A DNA stretch of 64,000 nt from Clostridiales bacterium 1_7_47FAA (GTDB lineage Bacteria; Bacillota; Clostridia; Lachnospirales; Lachnospiraceae). Under the pieces are notes generated by a model. That model had not been told where the DNA came from. It did not search any database and was given only the letters and a program-made list of their open reading frames with translations. Positions 19,785-27,574 of this stretch are shown in pieces. The position numbers were made by a program, and so were the translations under genes. Location: NCBI GenBank assembly GCA_000155435.1, contig DS990260.1, positions 2,620,060 to 2,684,059 on the forward strand, in the 5' to 3' direction. The stretch's first letter is position 1, and each line of letters begins with the position of its first letter.

Positions 19785-21233
19785 TTGGATGAATTAAATT
19801 TATACAATATGGCTTACAGACATCTGTTTAACTGCATTCATTTCGGCTTGTATCCTACTGGTTCGAGTCTTCCCACGGTACCTGAACTATGCAGGACCTT
19901 TAATGTTTCAAGCGCCACAATCCATAATGCGTTAAGGCTTCTTCAGGAAGACCATTATGTATCCCTGAGCCAGGGACGGAGTGCGATTGTAACTTATGAT
20001 GTCAAAGAAGAGGCATGCAGGGCAGAATACAGGGCTTACAGCTATGCCACAAAAGCTGCACTCCTGGACCTGTGTGATGCCATGCTGCTGATCTGGCCGG
20101 ATGTCATGCTGCAGGGCCTGAAACTATGTGATGATGATGATTTTAAAAAGCTCACTGAAATCTTTGAGCGGATGTCACCCTATAATGAATATCCGTTCTT
20201 CGAATTTTTCTTCCATATCCTGAAGGCCCTGGGAAATCCTCTGTTTCTCAACTTATATTTAAGCACAAGTTTCTTTGGGCACACTACAATCATGCACCTG
20301 GGGGATAAGGCATTTATTTATGGTTATATGACCTATTTAAAAAGGGAAACCGCACAGATACTTTTCCTGTGTAAGACGTCTGATTACGGACAGCTAAAAG
20401 ATTTGCTGGTACGCCTGTACCAGAAACAGATTGAATGGGTACGCCTGTATCATGACTCGCTGCTTCCGCCTGAGCATCCGGTTGAACCAATTCCATATGA
20501 ATGGAATTATTTCTCGGAGCGTCCGCTGGTCAATTTTAATCTGGCCATGAAACTTCTCCGGCAGATTTATTCGTCCTTTGGGAACCAGGAATTCCTTCCG
20601 TCATTTGCCTCCCTGGCGAAACAGTATTCTGCACCATTAATAACGGTCCGCCGCGCCGTTAAGATACTCAGCGACATTGGGATTGTGGAGACCATCCCGG
20701 GAAAAGGGACACGCGTGCTGGTGGGACTGGATAACCCGGCGCCGATTTCCAAGTTTACCACACCCAATCTGAAAAAAGCCTTGCTCCAATATCTGCAGAG
20801 TGTGCAGGTCATCCTGGTAATCTGTAAGGATGTGGCACGGTCTGTTTTTCCTACGCTTACGGATAGTTCCATTCAAGGGGCGATATCCTGGCTGCGAAAC
20901 ATTCTTACTTCCAAGGATTACTACATGACCTTCGGCATCTGCTTCAGCCTGCTGAACGAGAATGCGCAGTCACCAGCTTTAAGGCAGATACTGGGCGGAC
21001 TGATGCACTTTCAATATCTCGGTTATCCACTTAATGATCTGAAGCCCTATGATTTCAGGTTCGATTCCCAATCAACCTTAATCCTGCTGAAAAGCCTGGA
21101 AGAAAAAGATGCGGAGCTATTTGCAACAGAGCTGCAGCGCCTGGGCCTTGAGATTTTTAAGGCTGGGAAAGAGAAACTGATTGCTGGCGGTATTCATGAG
21201 GCTGATGCGATTATGCTGCCGTTACTTGATTAA
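19785..21233 (+). CDS. GntR-type regulator with two winged-helix segments
   Basis: Regulator of 482 residues. The N-terminal winged helix (LPTVPELCRTFNVSSATIHN ... SQGRSAIVTYD) and a second one near residues 265-325 (LPSFASLAKQYSAPLITVRR ... IPGKGTRVLVG) both fit the GntR family. The rest is helical, with no aminotransferase or FadR-type effector domain that I recognise. The start is TTG at 19785: the protein then begins in the usual GntR register and AAGG lies about ten bases upstream. Being divergent from the cyclic-di-GMP cluster it may control it, but that is inference only. Confidence 0.85.
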   Translation: MDELNLYNMAYRHLFNCIHFGLYPTGSSLPTVPELCRTFNVSSATIHNALRLLQEDHYVSLSQGRSAIVTYDVKEEACRAEYRAYSYATKAALLDLCDAMLLIWPDVMLQGLKLCDDDDFKKLTEIFERMSPYNEYPFFEFFFHILKALGNPLFLNLYLSTSFFGHTTIMHLGDKAFIYGYMTYLKRETAQILFLCKTSDYGQLKDLLVRLYQKQIEWVRLYHDSLLPPEHPVEPIPYEWNYFSERPLVNFNLAMKLLRQIYSSFGNQEFLPSFASLAKQYSAPLITVRRAVKILSDIGIVETIPGKGTRVLVGLDNPAPISKFTTPNLKKALLQYLQSVQVILVICKDVARSVFPTLTDSSIQGAISWLRNILTSKDYYMTFGICFSLLNENAQSPALRQILGGLMHFQYLGYPLNDLKPYDFRFDSQSTLILLKSLEEKDAELFATELQRLGLEIFKAGKEKLIAGGIHEADAIMLPLLD

Positions 21234-21286
21234 GGGGTGGGGTGGTTATGGGAGTGGGGATGGGACGGGGAAAACTGGATAGCATC

Positions 21287-21320
21287 CAAAAAAAGCGTAA
21301 AGCCAATCCGGCTTTACGCT
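21287..21320 (-). terminator. Terminator for the minus-strand GGDEF/EAL gene
   Basis: The 11-bp perfect stem AGCGTAAAGCC / GGCTTTACGCT has a 5-base loop. It is followed on the minus strand by seven T residues. It ends the transcript from 24222 and lies 55-65 bases after the GntR stop on the other strand. Confidence 0.8.
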
Positions 21321-21397
21321 AAACTATCATACACATCCATTGATTACTATCCCACATGAACATTAATTACCCAAATGAATTTTTATCTTGAATACTC

Positions 21398-21502
21398 TTA
21401 ATTACTACTTTTATGCGCTATTCCATCTTCAAACATTGGGTGGTCATCGTTATATATAAAAAAGTTCTTTATTCTGCGGGATTCTTTCAAACCGTACTCC
21501 AT
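21398..21502 (-). CDS. Possible 34-residue protein coupled to the GGDEF/EAL gene
   Basis: The stop codon of the 914-codon frame overlaps an ATG as TAATG. From there a 34-codon frame (MEYGLKESRRIKNFFIYNDD..., ending HKSSN) runs to a TAA at 21398, well before the terminator. The overlap suggests translational coupling. It is charged and aromatic, with no membrane segment. I recognise no family; it could also be the degraded tail of a longer upstream protein. Confidence 0.35.
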   Translation of the reverse strand: MEYGLKESRRIKNFFIYNDDHPMFEDGIAHKSSN

Positions 21503-24222
21503 TATTTTTGATTGCGCTGCTTGTCCTTGTACATAAGCTGATCCAGTTCATCTAACGCAGCATCAATTTCTTTACCAAGTTGACCGATTCCCATGCTAAA
21601 GGAAAGGTTTCCATGTTGGCGGTAGGCTGCCTCATACCGGATCCGTGCCTGCTCTAGTGCTTCGGAAACGCCACCAGCAGTCTCTCCACTTTGGAAAATG
21701 GCAAGGAACTCATCACCACCCAGTCGGATCATCGCCATGACGCCAGACACCTGTTCCCGAATAAAGTTGACAAAATCACGCAGGACCTTATCCCCAATGA
21801 GATGCCCTTCAAGGTCATTAACAGCCTTAAAATGATCCAAATCAAAGACTGCTGCATAGTGTCCAAAAAATTGTTCTGAATGCATCTCCAGGTAGCGCCG
21901 GTTTTGTGCGCCGGTCAAACTATCCGTCAGCGCATTCTGCAGATTGAACATATCCTCCTGATAAAGCTCTGTCACATCATAGGCAACGGTAAATATATAC
22001 TTCGCCCCATCAAGGGTTACCCAGTACTTCAGCGCATCAAAATACTGGGATGGTTCATTGGTACCCACTGCCCCTTTAAATTCCAACAGCTTCTTAACAC
22101 CGGTTCGGTTGTTCTGCTCCTTTTGCAGGTCAAGGCTTCCATCGTGGCACTGCATAAAGGTATCTGCCACATTTTCCGGTACAATTGCTGCCAGGTCTAT
22201 ATTGGTTTTTCCCAGCGGATCCACATCCGTATACTTTGCAATCCAGTCCCGGAAATTTTGATTCAAATATACGATTTGATGCTGCTCATTACGAAGGCTC
22301 AGGAAACCTGGATATGTCTCTGCCAAAACCTCTTCAAACATCCGCTTACTTCTCTTTTCCCAGTTCGGAACCATGGAATTCCCGCTCTTGGCCATGCGGC
22401 GCGGGGGTAACATGATTCGTGGTCCAAACACCGGGTATTTCTGGTCGAATGCTTTCTGTGGGATGGGCTTTGTAAAGTAATAGCCCTGTGCAAAGTCACA
22501 CCCGATTTCACGCAGGAAGTTTACGTGCGGTTCCGTTTCCGCTCCTTCACACACAATCTGTACTCCCATAGTATGGGCCAATTCCACCGCACAGATGATA
22601 ATCCCCTTTACCCTGTCATGTATGTCCGCTTCCTGCAAAAATACTTTATCTAATTTGATAATCCGCAGAGGAAGACTGCCCAGCAGATTCATATTGGAAT
22701 AACCAGATCCAAAATCATCCATAGCAATGGGGAAACCCTCTTCATCCAGTCTGTTCAGCATTTGGAGAACTATATCCGCAATATCATTGAAGGCACTCTC
22801 TGTCACTTCAATTTCAATACAGTCATAGGGAATCGGGTATTGATCTACAATGCTGTGGAAGGTCTCGTAAAATGCCTGGTAATATAGGGTGACTCGTGAA
22901 AAATTGATTGAGATAGGAAACAGCTCCTGGCCTTGCTCCTGACGATTATGCAGATATCCGCAAACCTTTTTGAGCATATAGAAATCCAAGTCTGCAATGG
23001 AACCATTCTCCTCGAACAATGGGATGAATGAGTCGGGATACAAGGTGCCTTGTCCAGGCAGTTCCCATCGCACCAGCGCTTCAGCTCCAACGATTCTTAG
23101 ATTGGACAGTTCCACTCTGGGTTGAAGATACAACCCAAACTCCTGATTGACAAGAGCATGCTGTAACTGCTCTTTTAATTTACGATCCTGAGTCAGCTTT
23201 TCCAGCAACTTCCCATCGTACCAGACCAGCGATTTATCAGCGGTTGCCTTTGCTGCCTTGTGTGCCATTTTAGCCTTATCCATAATGGTCTTAATCAGTT
23301 CCCCGTTGTTTTGAATCTGATAGGCCCCATAGGTAAAACCAACACCGCCAAAAGGCTCCAGAAATACCTGTGCTTTTGTAGTATGCTCCAGTATATCCTG
23401 TAATTCAGGTATGATTGCTTCATTTGCTTCAGCCAGCAGGATAAAGTCGTCTGCGTCAAGACGGGCACATAGATAGTTCCCAGCTTTCCAGCTTTTTAAC
23501 GCCGAAGCCAGGGCACATAGAAGCTGGTCCCCCTGGACATATCCAATTGAATCATTAATCATCTTAAAATTGTCAATATCGAATGCCACGATAACAAATC
23601 TGCTTTTGGCCTGTTGGCGCAGTAAATCCGTGGCAGCAGACTCAAAGCCGGCCCGATTCAAAAGGCTGGTCAGTTTATCTGTAGATACAGCCGTCTCTAA
23701 TTTTCTTTGATTGCGCTTATTTACAATTAAGAAAACGACTATGGAGAGAAACAGAATGAAAAAGTAGACCAAAATAAAACTGATTAGTTTGTGGTTTGAG
23801 TCTTGTTCTGCCTGCAGCACCAAACGGTCTGCCATTTCAAAGTGCTGCTGGCTTAAATCATACAGCCTTGTATCGGAGGTGTTCCCAGAACGTACAAAAT
23901 TTATTTCATCTTTAATATTCTTCCAAATCCCATCCAATTCATATAGCTGCTCCTGAAATTGCTTATTGTTATTCTTTGTAAGACCATATTCCCCCTTACC
24001 GGTTTGGAGATCATAAATGATTCCATCAAGACGCGCAATCAGCTCATCATCTGGCTTACCACTCATCTCTTCCTTCACCAGACGCTGCGTGGCACCGCGG
24101 ACTAATCCAGCATAATTGATAATACGGGCATCACCTACATTCCATAAGAGCATCACTACCAAAAGCAGGACTGCAAGCAGCCACATCCCGGTATACAGTT
24201 GAAATCCCCGCCTCGTCTTCAT
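21502..24222 (-). CDS. Membrane GGDEF-EAL-PAS-GGDEF protein
   Basis: About 906 residues. The N-terminus has two membrane segments (MWLLAVLLLVVMLLWNV and SFILVYFFILFLSIVVFLIV) around a ~110-residue external helical domain. A degenerate GGDEF (ARLDADDFILL) comes next. The EAL domain is complete (EALVRWE, SINFSR, IEIEVTES, DDFGSGYSN, IKLDK, CEGAE, AQGYYF). A PAS-like module follows, and the C-terminus is a second, intact GGDEF (RLGGDEFLAIF) without an RxxD site. Having the active cyclase domain C-terminal to the EAL is unusual. Start at 24222: GGGGAG lies nine bases upstream, better than an ATG eight codons earlier. Confidence 0.88.
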   Translation of the reverse strand: MKTRRGFQLYTGMWLLAVLLLVVMLLWNVGDARIINYAGLVRGATQRLVKEEMSGKPDDELIARLDGIIYDLQTGKGEYGLTKNNNKQFQEQLYELDGIWKNIKDEINFVRSGNTSDTRLYDLSQQHFEMADRLVLQAEQDSNHKLISFILVYFFILFLSIVVFLIVNKRNQRKLETAVSTDKLTSLLNRAGFESAATDLLRQQAKSRFVIVAFDIDNFKMINDSIGYVQGDQLLCALASALKSWKAGNYLCARLDADDFILLAEANEAIIPELQDILEHTTKAQVFLEPFGGVGFTYGAYQIQNNGELIKTIMDKAKMAHKAAKATADKSLVWYDGKLLEKLTQDRKLKEQLQHALVNQEFGLYLQPRVELSNLRIVGAEALVRWELPGQGTLYPDSFIPLFEENGSIADLDFYMLKKVCGYLHNRQEQGQELFPISINFSRVTLYYQAFYETFHSIVDQYPIPYDCIEIEVTESAFNDIADIVLQMLNRLDEEGFPIAMDDFGSGYSNMNLLGSLPLRIIKLDKVFLQEADIHDRVKGIIICAVELAHTMGVQIVCEGAETEPHVNFLREIGCDFAQGYYFTKPIPQKAFDQKYPVFGPRIMLPPRRMAKSGNSMVPNWEKRSKRMFEEVLAETYPGFLSLRNEQHQIVYLNQNFRDWIAKYTDVDPLGKTNIDLAAIVPENVADTFMQCHDGSLDLQKEQNNRTGVKKLLEFKGAVGTNEPSQYFDALKYWVTLDGAKYIFTVAYDVTELYQEDMFNLQNALTDSLTGAQNRRYLEMHSEQFFGHYAAVFDLDHFKAVNDLEGHLIGDKVLRDFVNFIREQVSGVMAMIRLGGDEFLAIFQSGETAGGVSEALEQARIRYEAAYRQHGNLSFSMGIGQLGKEIDAALDELDQLMYKDKQRNQK

Positions 24223-24561
24223 TGTTTTAGTCTCCCCATCTTCCATATCGATTCAATCGCCGGTAACCGTTTGACACAGCAATCGCAAAATACCGAATTT
24301 CCACGATATTAATGTTTTAATTGTAACCTAAATCCCAATACAAAGCAACAAAGTTTTGCCGCTCTTTCTACTAAAATCAGGGGTTATAATAGCCAATCCC
24401 CTCTGACCTTTGGGTAACCCAGGGTGTGTTTGAAGTAACAATAGGAGCTTTAAATCTGCGACAAAGACAGACTTAAAGCTCCTTTGCTATTTGATGCAAT
24501 TATCATTCACTATCCAAAGTTCAGAAAGCCCTAATCCTGGGCGGAACCTACTATTTCTTAA
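24223..24561. other. Left flank of the AT-rich island
   Basis: 339 bases between the GGDEF/EAL start and the RhuM-Fic stop. It holds the upstream region of the signalling gene (AT-rich, 24260-24360), a sequence AGGGTGTGTTTGAA at 24421-24434 resembling the ends of the MITE-like elements at 50994 and 62008, and the hairpin at 24443-24483. No coding sequence is supported. Confidence 0.4.
24443..24483 (-). terminator. Hairpin downstream of the RhuM-Fic gene
   Basis: A 16-bp stem with a single mismatch (AGGAGCTTTAAATCTG against CAGACTTAAAGCTCCT) and a 9-base loop lies 80 bases beyond the RhuM-Fic stop. The T-tract after it on the minus strand is weak, so the terminator call rests on position and stem strength. 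Confidence 0.5.
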
Positions 24562-25500
24562 TCACTTTATACAATTCATAATCACACTAATCATCATTTC
24601 TTTTTCTTCTGGCTTTGATTCAGCAATCATAATTGTCAATGCCACCAGCGTATGATCAGCAATCACCTTTTCGCCATCCCGAAACAGCGCCTGATTCCTA
24701 TCCATAAAATACAAGAAAATAGCAGCAGCAATCCTTTTATTTCCATCTGAAAAAGAATGATTCTTTGTAATAAAGTACAACAAATTTGCTGCCTTTTCTT
24801 CTAAAGATGGATAAACTTCCTGACCTGCAAAGGTCTGGTAAATTGCCCCAATACTTCCCTTAAAAGAATCATCCTTCTCATTGCCAAAAACATCACTGGA
24901 GCCTCCATAGCTCATACTGTCAATTAATTTTCTACATTCTTCGTAAGAAAGCAGATAAATAGTATTTCCGCCTTCCGGCCGCTTCATATTTTGGTGGTCA
25001 TATGCGTCCAATAACTCCAGGGCTAAGCTATATTTTTCAATCACTGATAAAATCTGTTTTGCATCTAACTGTTCTTCTGAACGTTTCATAATCCGCACCA
25101 CCTCTTTTAATTGATTCATGCGGTTATCATTGACTGCATAGCCTTTTACTATGTAATCGCGAAGAACTTTATTTGCCCATTTGCGGAATGCGATGCCACG
25201 TTTGGATTTTACTCTATATCCTACAGAAATAATAACATCCAAATTATAATGAGCAACCTGCCTCATTACGGATCTTTCCCCTTCTTTTTGAACTATCGCA
25301 AAATATGCGACAGTTGCGGTCTGATCCAGCAATTCCTCTTTCAAAGCGTTATTAATATGTTTTCCAATCGTTTTTACATCTCGCTCAAATAATTCGGCCA
25401 TCTGATTTCGGTTTAACCAAACGGTATCCTGTTCCGGCGTCATGGGTACTTCTAACGCAACATTGCCATCTGTAAATAAAACAATTTCCTTCTTATCCAT
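24562..25500 (-). CDS. RhuM-family N-terminus fused to a Fic/Doc domain
   Basis: 312 residues. Residues 1-115 match the RhuM virulence-protein family (TVWLNRNQMAELFERDVKTI, YNLDVIISVGYRVKS, FRKWANKVLRDYI), probably a nucleic-acid-binding module. A charged helix (125-175) links it to a Fic/Doc fold with HSFSDGNKR at 248-256, the HxFxDxNKR signature of Doc-like enzymes that transfer a nucleotide or phosphate to a protein target. No antidote gene is adjacent, and no (S/T)xxxE(G/N) inhibitory motif was noticed. The start ATG follows a tandem 12-bp repeat that includes the ribosome site. It lies in AT-rich, probably acquired DNA. Confidence 0.88.
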   Translation of the reverse strand: MDKKEIVLFTDGNVALEVPMTPEQDTVWLNRNQMAELFERDVKTIGKHINNALKEELLDQTATVAYFAIVQKEGERSVMRQVAHYNLDVIISVGYRVKSKRGIAFRKWANKVLRDYIVKGYAVNDNRMNQLKEVVRIMKRSEEQLDAKQILSVIEKYSLALELLDAYDHQNMKRPEGGNTIYLLSYEECRKLIDSMSYGGSSDVFGNEKDDSFKGSIGAIYQTFAGQEVYPSLEEKAANLLYFITKNHSFSDGNKRIAAAIFLYFMDRNQALFRDGEKVIADHTLVALTIMIAESKPEEKEMMISVIMNCIK

Positions 25501-25827
25501 TAAATACCCCTGTCTTAACCCCTGTCTTAATTATTTTGCATGTCTAAAACATTTTTGAATCAATACCGTTGGTACATTTGGCATCTCCCTTTTTCAGTAT
25601 AACAAATTATCAACTGTTTTTCATAAGCATCTATTTTCTTCACATTATCTTTTATGATATTTTCATCGTATTCCCATAGCAAGCCCCTGCGGGACCATCC
25701 CAAAGATGGCTTTGCCCTTCGTAACTATCAACTTATCTTATTTCAGTTTTTTGAGTTTACACAAACATTGAAACGGTCTCGACCCTGCTACCATTATGGC
25801 GACAGGGTCTTGTTATGTCATAAGCAT
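25501..25827. other. Intergenic stretch in the island
   Basis: 327 bases between the RhuM-Fic start and the GTPase stop. It holds two perfect tandem copies of ACCCCTGTCTTA (25506-25529) that, read on the minus strand, carry the GGGG ribosome site of RhuM-Fic. It also holds AT-rich promoter-like DNA (25560-25660), a GC-richer patch at 25675-25725 that could be a gene scrap of unknown origin, and a hairpin GACCCTG / CAGGGTC at 25781-25809 just after the GTPase gene. No gene is called. Confidence 0.45.
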
Positions 25828-26964
25828 TTAATTGTGTTTTACTTTTAGCTGCTGTTTGAATAATTGTGTCATGGTATCCTTGCCTTTTTTCGTTTCGATG
25901 TCACCAATAGTCATATCTCCCTTAAATACCAACTCCATGACACCTATGTAAGCTTCGCCAAGTGCGGCAGTAATCACTCCAGCTGCTCCTGCGGATATCG
26001 CACCTCCTGCAACTGTTCCTGCGCCCGGTATAAATTTCAATAAATTTGAAACCACAGTCTTGCCAAGAAGAGTCGCACCTCCTGCACCAATAGTAGAAGA
26101 TAACAACGCCGTAATGATGCTTTTATTAACATCAAAGCCAAAAATTACCGTTATCGACGCAATCATACCTATTTCGGTTGGGATTAATAATGCACAGTCA
26201 GAGAACGGAATTGGTGCTGCTCCCGCACCTGCCGCTGCAAGAGATGCGGTCGCTACAGCTGCCTGTGCATAACGTTTTTTTTCTTCAAGACTCGCAATCT
26301 GAACATTTTGCAGAGTATCCATGAGTTCATCGGGTAAAGCTTCTCCCATCACCTTAATCAAAATATCTAATCCATAAGATTTTGCGATTCCTAAATCTTC
26401 AATATCATAATCTTCTGCAAGAACAGGAATTACTTGAATGACATCAAGATTTTCATCAAGGAGCATCTTTCTCATTTCGTCTGCTTTTTTCTTAGAAAAT
26501 GATTGAGTAAGTACAATAATTATGGGTACTTGAGTAATCTGGTTATCCTTTGAGAGTTCCTTAAGCCACTCTATTTCCTCTGGTTCAACTCTATTTGAAG
26601 CAGTATTTATACAATACCAAATGCAATGAATAGCATTGTTTATATCTTGTGTTGCTAAACCTTTACTAATAGTGTCAATAACCTCACGTTTGACTTCTGT
26701 TTGAACCTCTCTACCAAGTTCAAATCCACGAGTATCATATATGGCAAGAGGAACCCCCTTTTTTGTAATTTTCCTCATATGGTCAGTGACAGGTTTTCCC
26801 ATCCCAGTCTCAGCAAGTTTTTCTCTGAAAACCGCATTAATTAATGTGCTTTTACCAACACCAGTTTTACCTGCCACAATAATGTTCAGAGTTTTTAAAT
26901 TTTTTATTTTTTTTGCAATTGCATTTATAGCTTCTTGTGCTATTTTATCTGTATCTAAATCCAT
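25828..26964 (-). CDS. DUF697-type GTPase (YcjF / IRG-like)
   Basis: 378 residues. Residues ~25-190 form a GTPase domain: P-loop VAGKTGVGKSTLINAVF, switch region DTRGFELG, and an IVLTQSF segment where the NKxD motif is expected, so the guanine-specificity Asp is not obvious. The C-terminal ~180 residues are Gly/Ala-rich and hydrophobic (AAVATASLAAAGAGAAPIPF, IIGALLS-like segments, AGAGTVAGGAISAGAAG). This resembles the DUF697 membrane-associated domain next to such GTPases. Family members are dynamin/IRG-like and act at membranes; here the role is unknown. It follows a small membrane protein by three bases, so the two are co-translated, beside a defence-like gene pair. Confidence 0.78.
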   Translation of the reverse strand: MDLDTDKIAQEAINAIAKKIKNLKTLNIIVAGKTGVGKSTLINAVFREKLAETGMGKPVTDHMRKITKKGVPLAIYDTRGFELGREVQTEVKREVIDTISKGLATQDINNAIHCIWYCINTASNRVEPEEIEWLKELSKDNQITQVPIIIVLTQSFSKKKADEMRKMLLDENLDVIQVIPVLAEDYDIEDLGIAKSYGLDILIKVMGEALPDELMDTLQNVQIASLEEKKRYAQAAVATASLAAAGAGAAPIPFSDCALLIPTEIGMIASITVIFGFDVNKSIITALLSSTIGAGGATLLGKTVVSNLLKFIPGAGTVAGGAISAGAAGVITAALGEAYIGVMELVFKGDMTIGDIETKKGKDTMTQLFKQQLKVKHN

Positions 26965-26967
26965 TGT

Positions 26968-27177
26968 TTACTCTCCTTTTGTTTTGTCATGGGGAACAAT
27001 TTCAGGTTCCATATCCTCAATATTAACTTCTGTGTTTTTAAGTGAAGCCTTGCACATTTTGTTACTGCATTTTTTTATGAGCGGTGGTATAACAATAGTT
27101 CCAATAATCGTGAGTATTAACCCTGTCACAAACACCAATGTTTTTCTTGCGCCACTCTGTTCCTTTTTCTTCTTCAT
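26968..27177 (-). CDS. Small single-pass membrane protein with the GTPase
   Basis: 69 residues: a Lys-rich start (MKKKKEQSGARK), one membrane segment (TLVFVTGLILTIIGTIVIPP), a short region with two Cys (KKCSNKMCKAS) and an acidic tail. AGGAGG lies six bases before the ATG. The stop is three bases before the GTPase start. I recognise no family; the pairing suggests a membrane partner or anchor for the GTPase. Confidence 0.6.
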   Translation of the reverse strand: MKKKKEQSGARKTLVFVTGLILTIIGTIVIPPLIKKCSNKMCKASLKNTEVNIEDMEPEIVPHDKTKGE

Positions 27178-27244
27178 TTCTAACCTCCTCTACAACAGTC
27201 CTTGCAATTTTCGCGACATCTATCTTACAGTCTATGACAACCAT
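27062..27244 (-). CDS. Overlapping upstream frame, possible frameshifted N-terminus
   Basis: A frame beginning MVVIDCKIDVAKIARTVVEE looks protein-like for its first ~25 residues. It then overlaps the membrane-protein gene in a different frame, running through GAAGAAGAAAAAGG, and stops at 27062. Either the two frames were once one gene (or are joined by slippage at the A-rich run), or this is a small coupled protein whose end overlaps the next gene. The ribosome site is weak. Confidence 0.3.
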   Translation of the reverse strand: MVVIDCKIDVAKIARTVVEEVRNEEEKGTEWRKKNIGVCDRVNTHDYWNYCYTTAHKKMQ

Positions 27245-27432
27245 TCTGCCCACTTAAAATTTGACAACCAACTCACTCATACAACCTGACCGCATTTTAA
27301 TCATCAGAGCAGCCATGGTAACCACAGATACATTTCCACTTACTAAAAGAATCAGACTGTAAAGCCAGTCCCCGGAATCGGAGAGCAACCTTCCGGTCTG
27401 AATATCCTTTGTTTATGGGCTTTTCCAGCCCT

Positions 27433-27477
27433 TTATTTTTTAACCCTTGACATCAATACTACCGTCTCAACATGTGC
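27433..27477 (-). pseudogene. 3' scrap of an rlmD/rumA-type gene, likely attachment-site scar
   Basis: Read on the minus strand, the DNA encodes AHVETVVLMSRVKK followed by TAA. That is the C-terminal end typical of 23S rRNA uracil-C5 methyltransferases of the RlmD/RumA family. The rest of the gene is missing; the codons just upstream belong to the neighbouring terminator. The intact rlmD in this window (31153) ends differently (VHTECIVELCRK), so the scrap is not a local duplicate. The 3' end of rumA is an established insertion site for integrative elements in Firmicutes. I therefore infer a leftover attachment site. Confidence 0.5.
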
Positions 27478-27485
27478 GGAGTGTG

Positions 27486-27530
27486 TAAAAAAGATTTCCG
27501 CAAGGCACAGTTGAACCTTGGCGGAAACCT
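27486..27530 (-). terminator. Terminator of the ATPase-protease operon
   Basis: The stem TTTCCGCAAGG / CCTTGGCGGAAA (one bulge) is followed on the minus strand by a run of six T residues. It lies about 45 bases after the protease stop at 27575. Confidence 0.75.
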
Positions 27531-27574
27531 TATTTCCCAATATTTATATCTACAACACCGAAAACGATTTCGCC

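Larger units (their letters stand above)
27254..27574. other. Intergenic stretch with an integration-site scar
   Basis: About 320 bases between the GTPase operon and the protease gene. It contains the rlmD-type 3' scrap (27433-27477), a short GGGCT/AGCCC hairpin right after it (27418-27432), a moderately GC-rich segment at 27300-27410 with no open frame, and the protease terminator (27486-27530). Confidence 0.5.

Noticed and set aside
19571-19792. 73-codon frame upstream of the GntR-type gene
   Set aside because: No ribosome site, AT-rich low-complexity composition, and it ends across the regulator's start.
24421-24434. Third MITE end (AGGGTGTGTTTGAA)
   Set aside because: It lacks the flanking TA and a partner end nearby; listed only as a resemblance.
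25760-25790. Second attachment-site scrap (plus-strand IETVSTL resembles HVETV)
   Set aside because: Only a few residues match, the following sequence is a hairpin, and the orientation is opposite to the scrap at 27433. Too weak to call.
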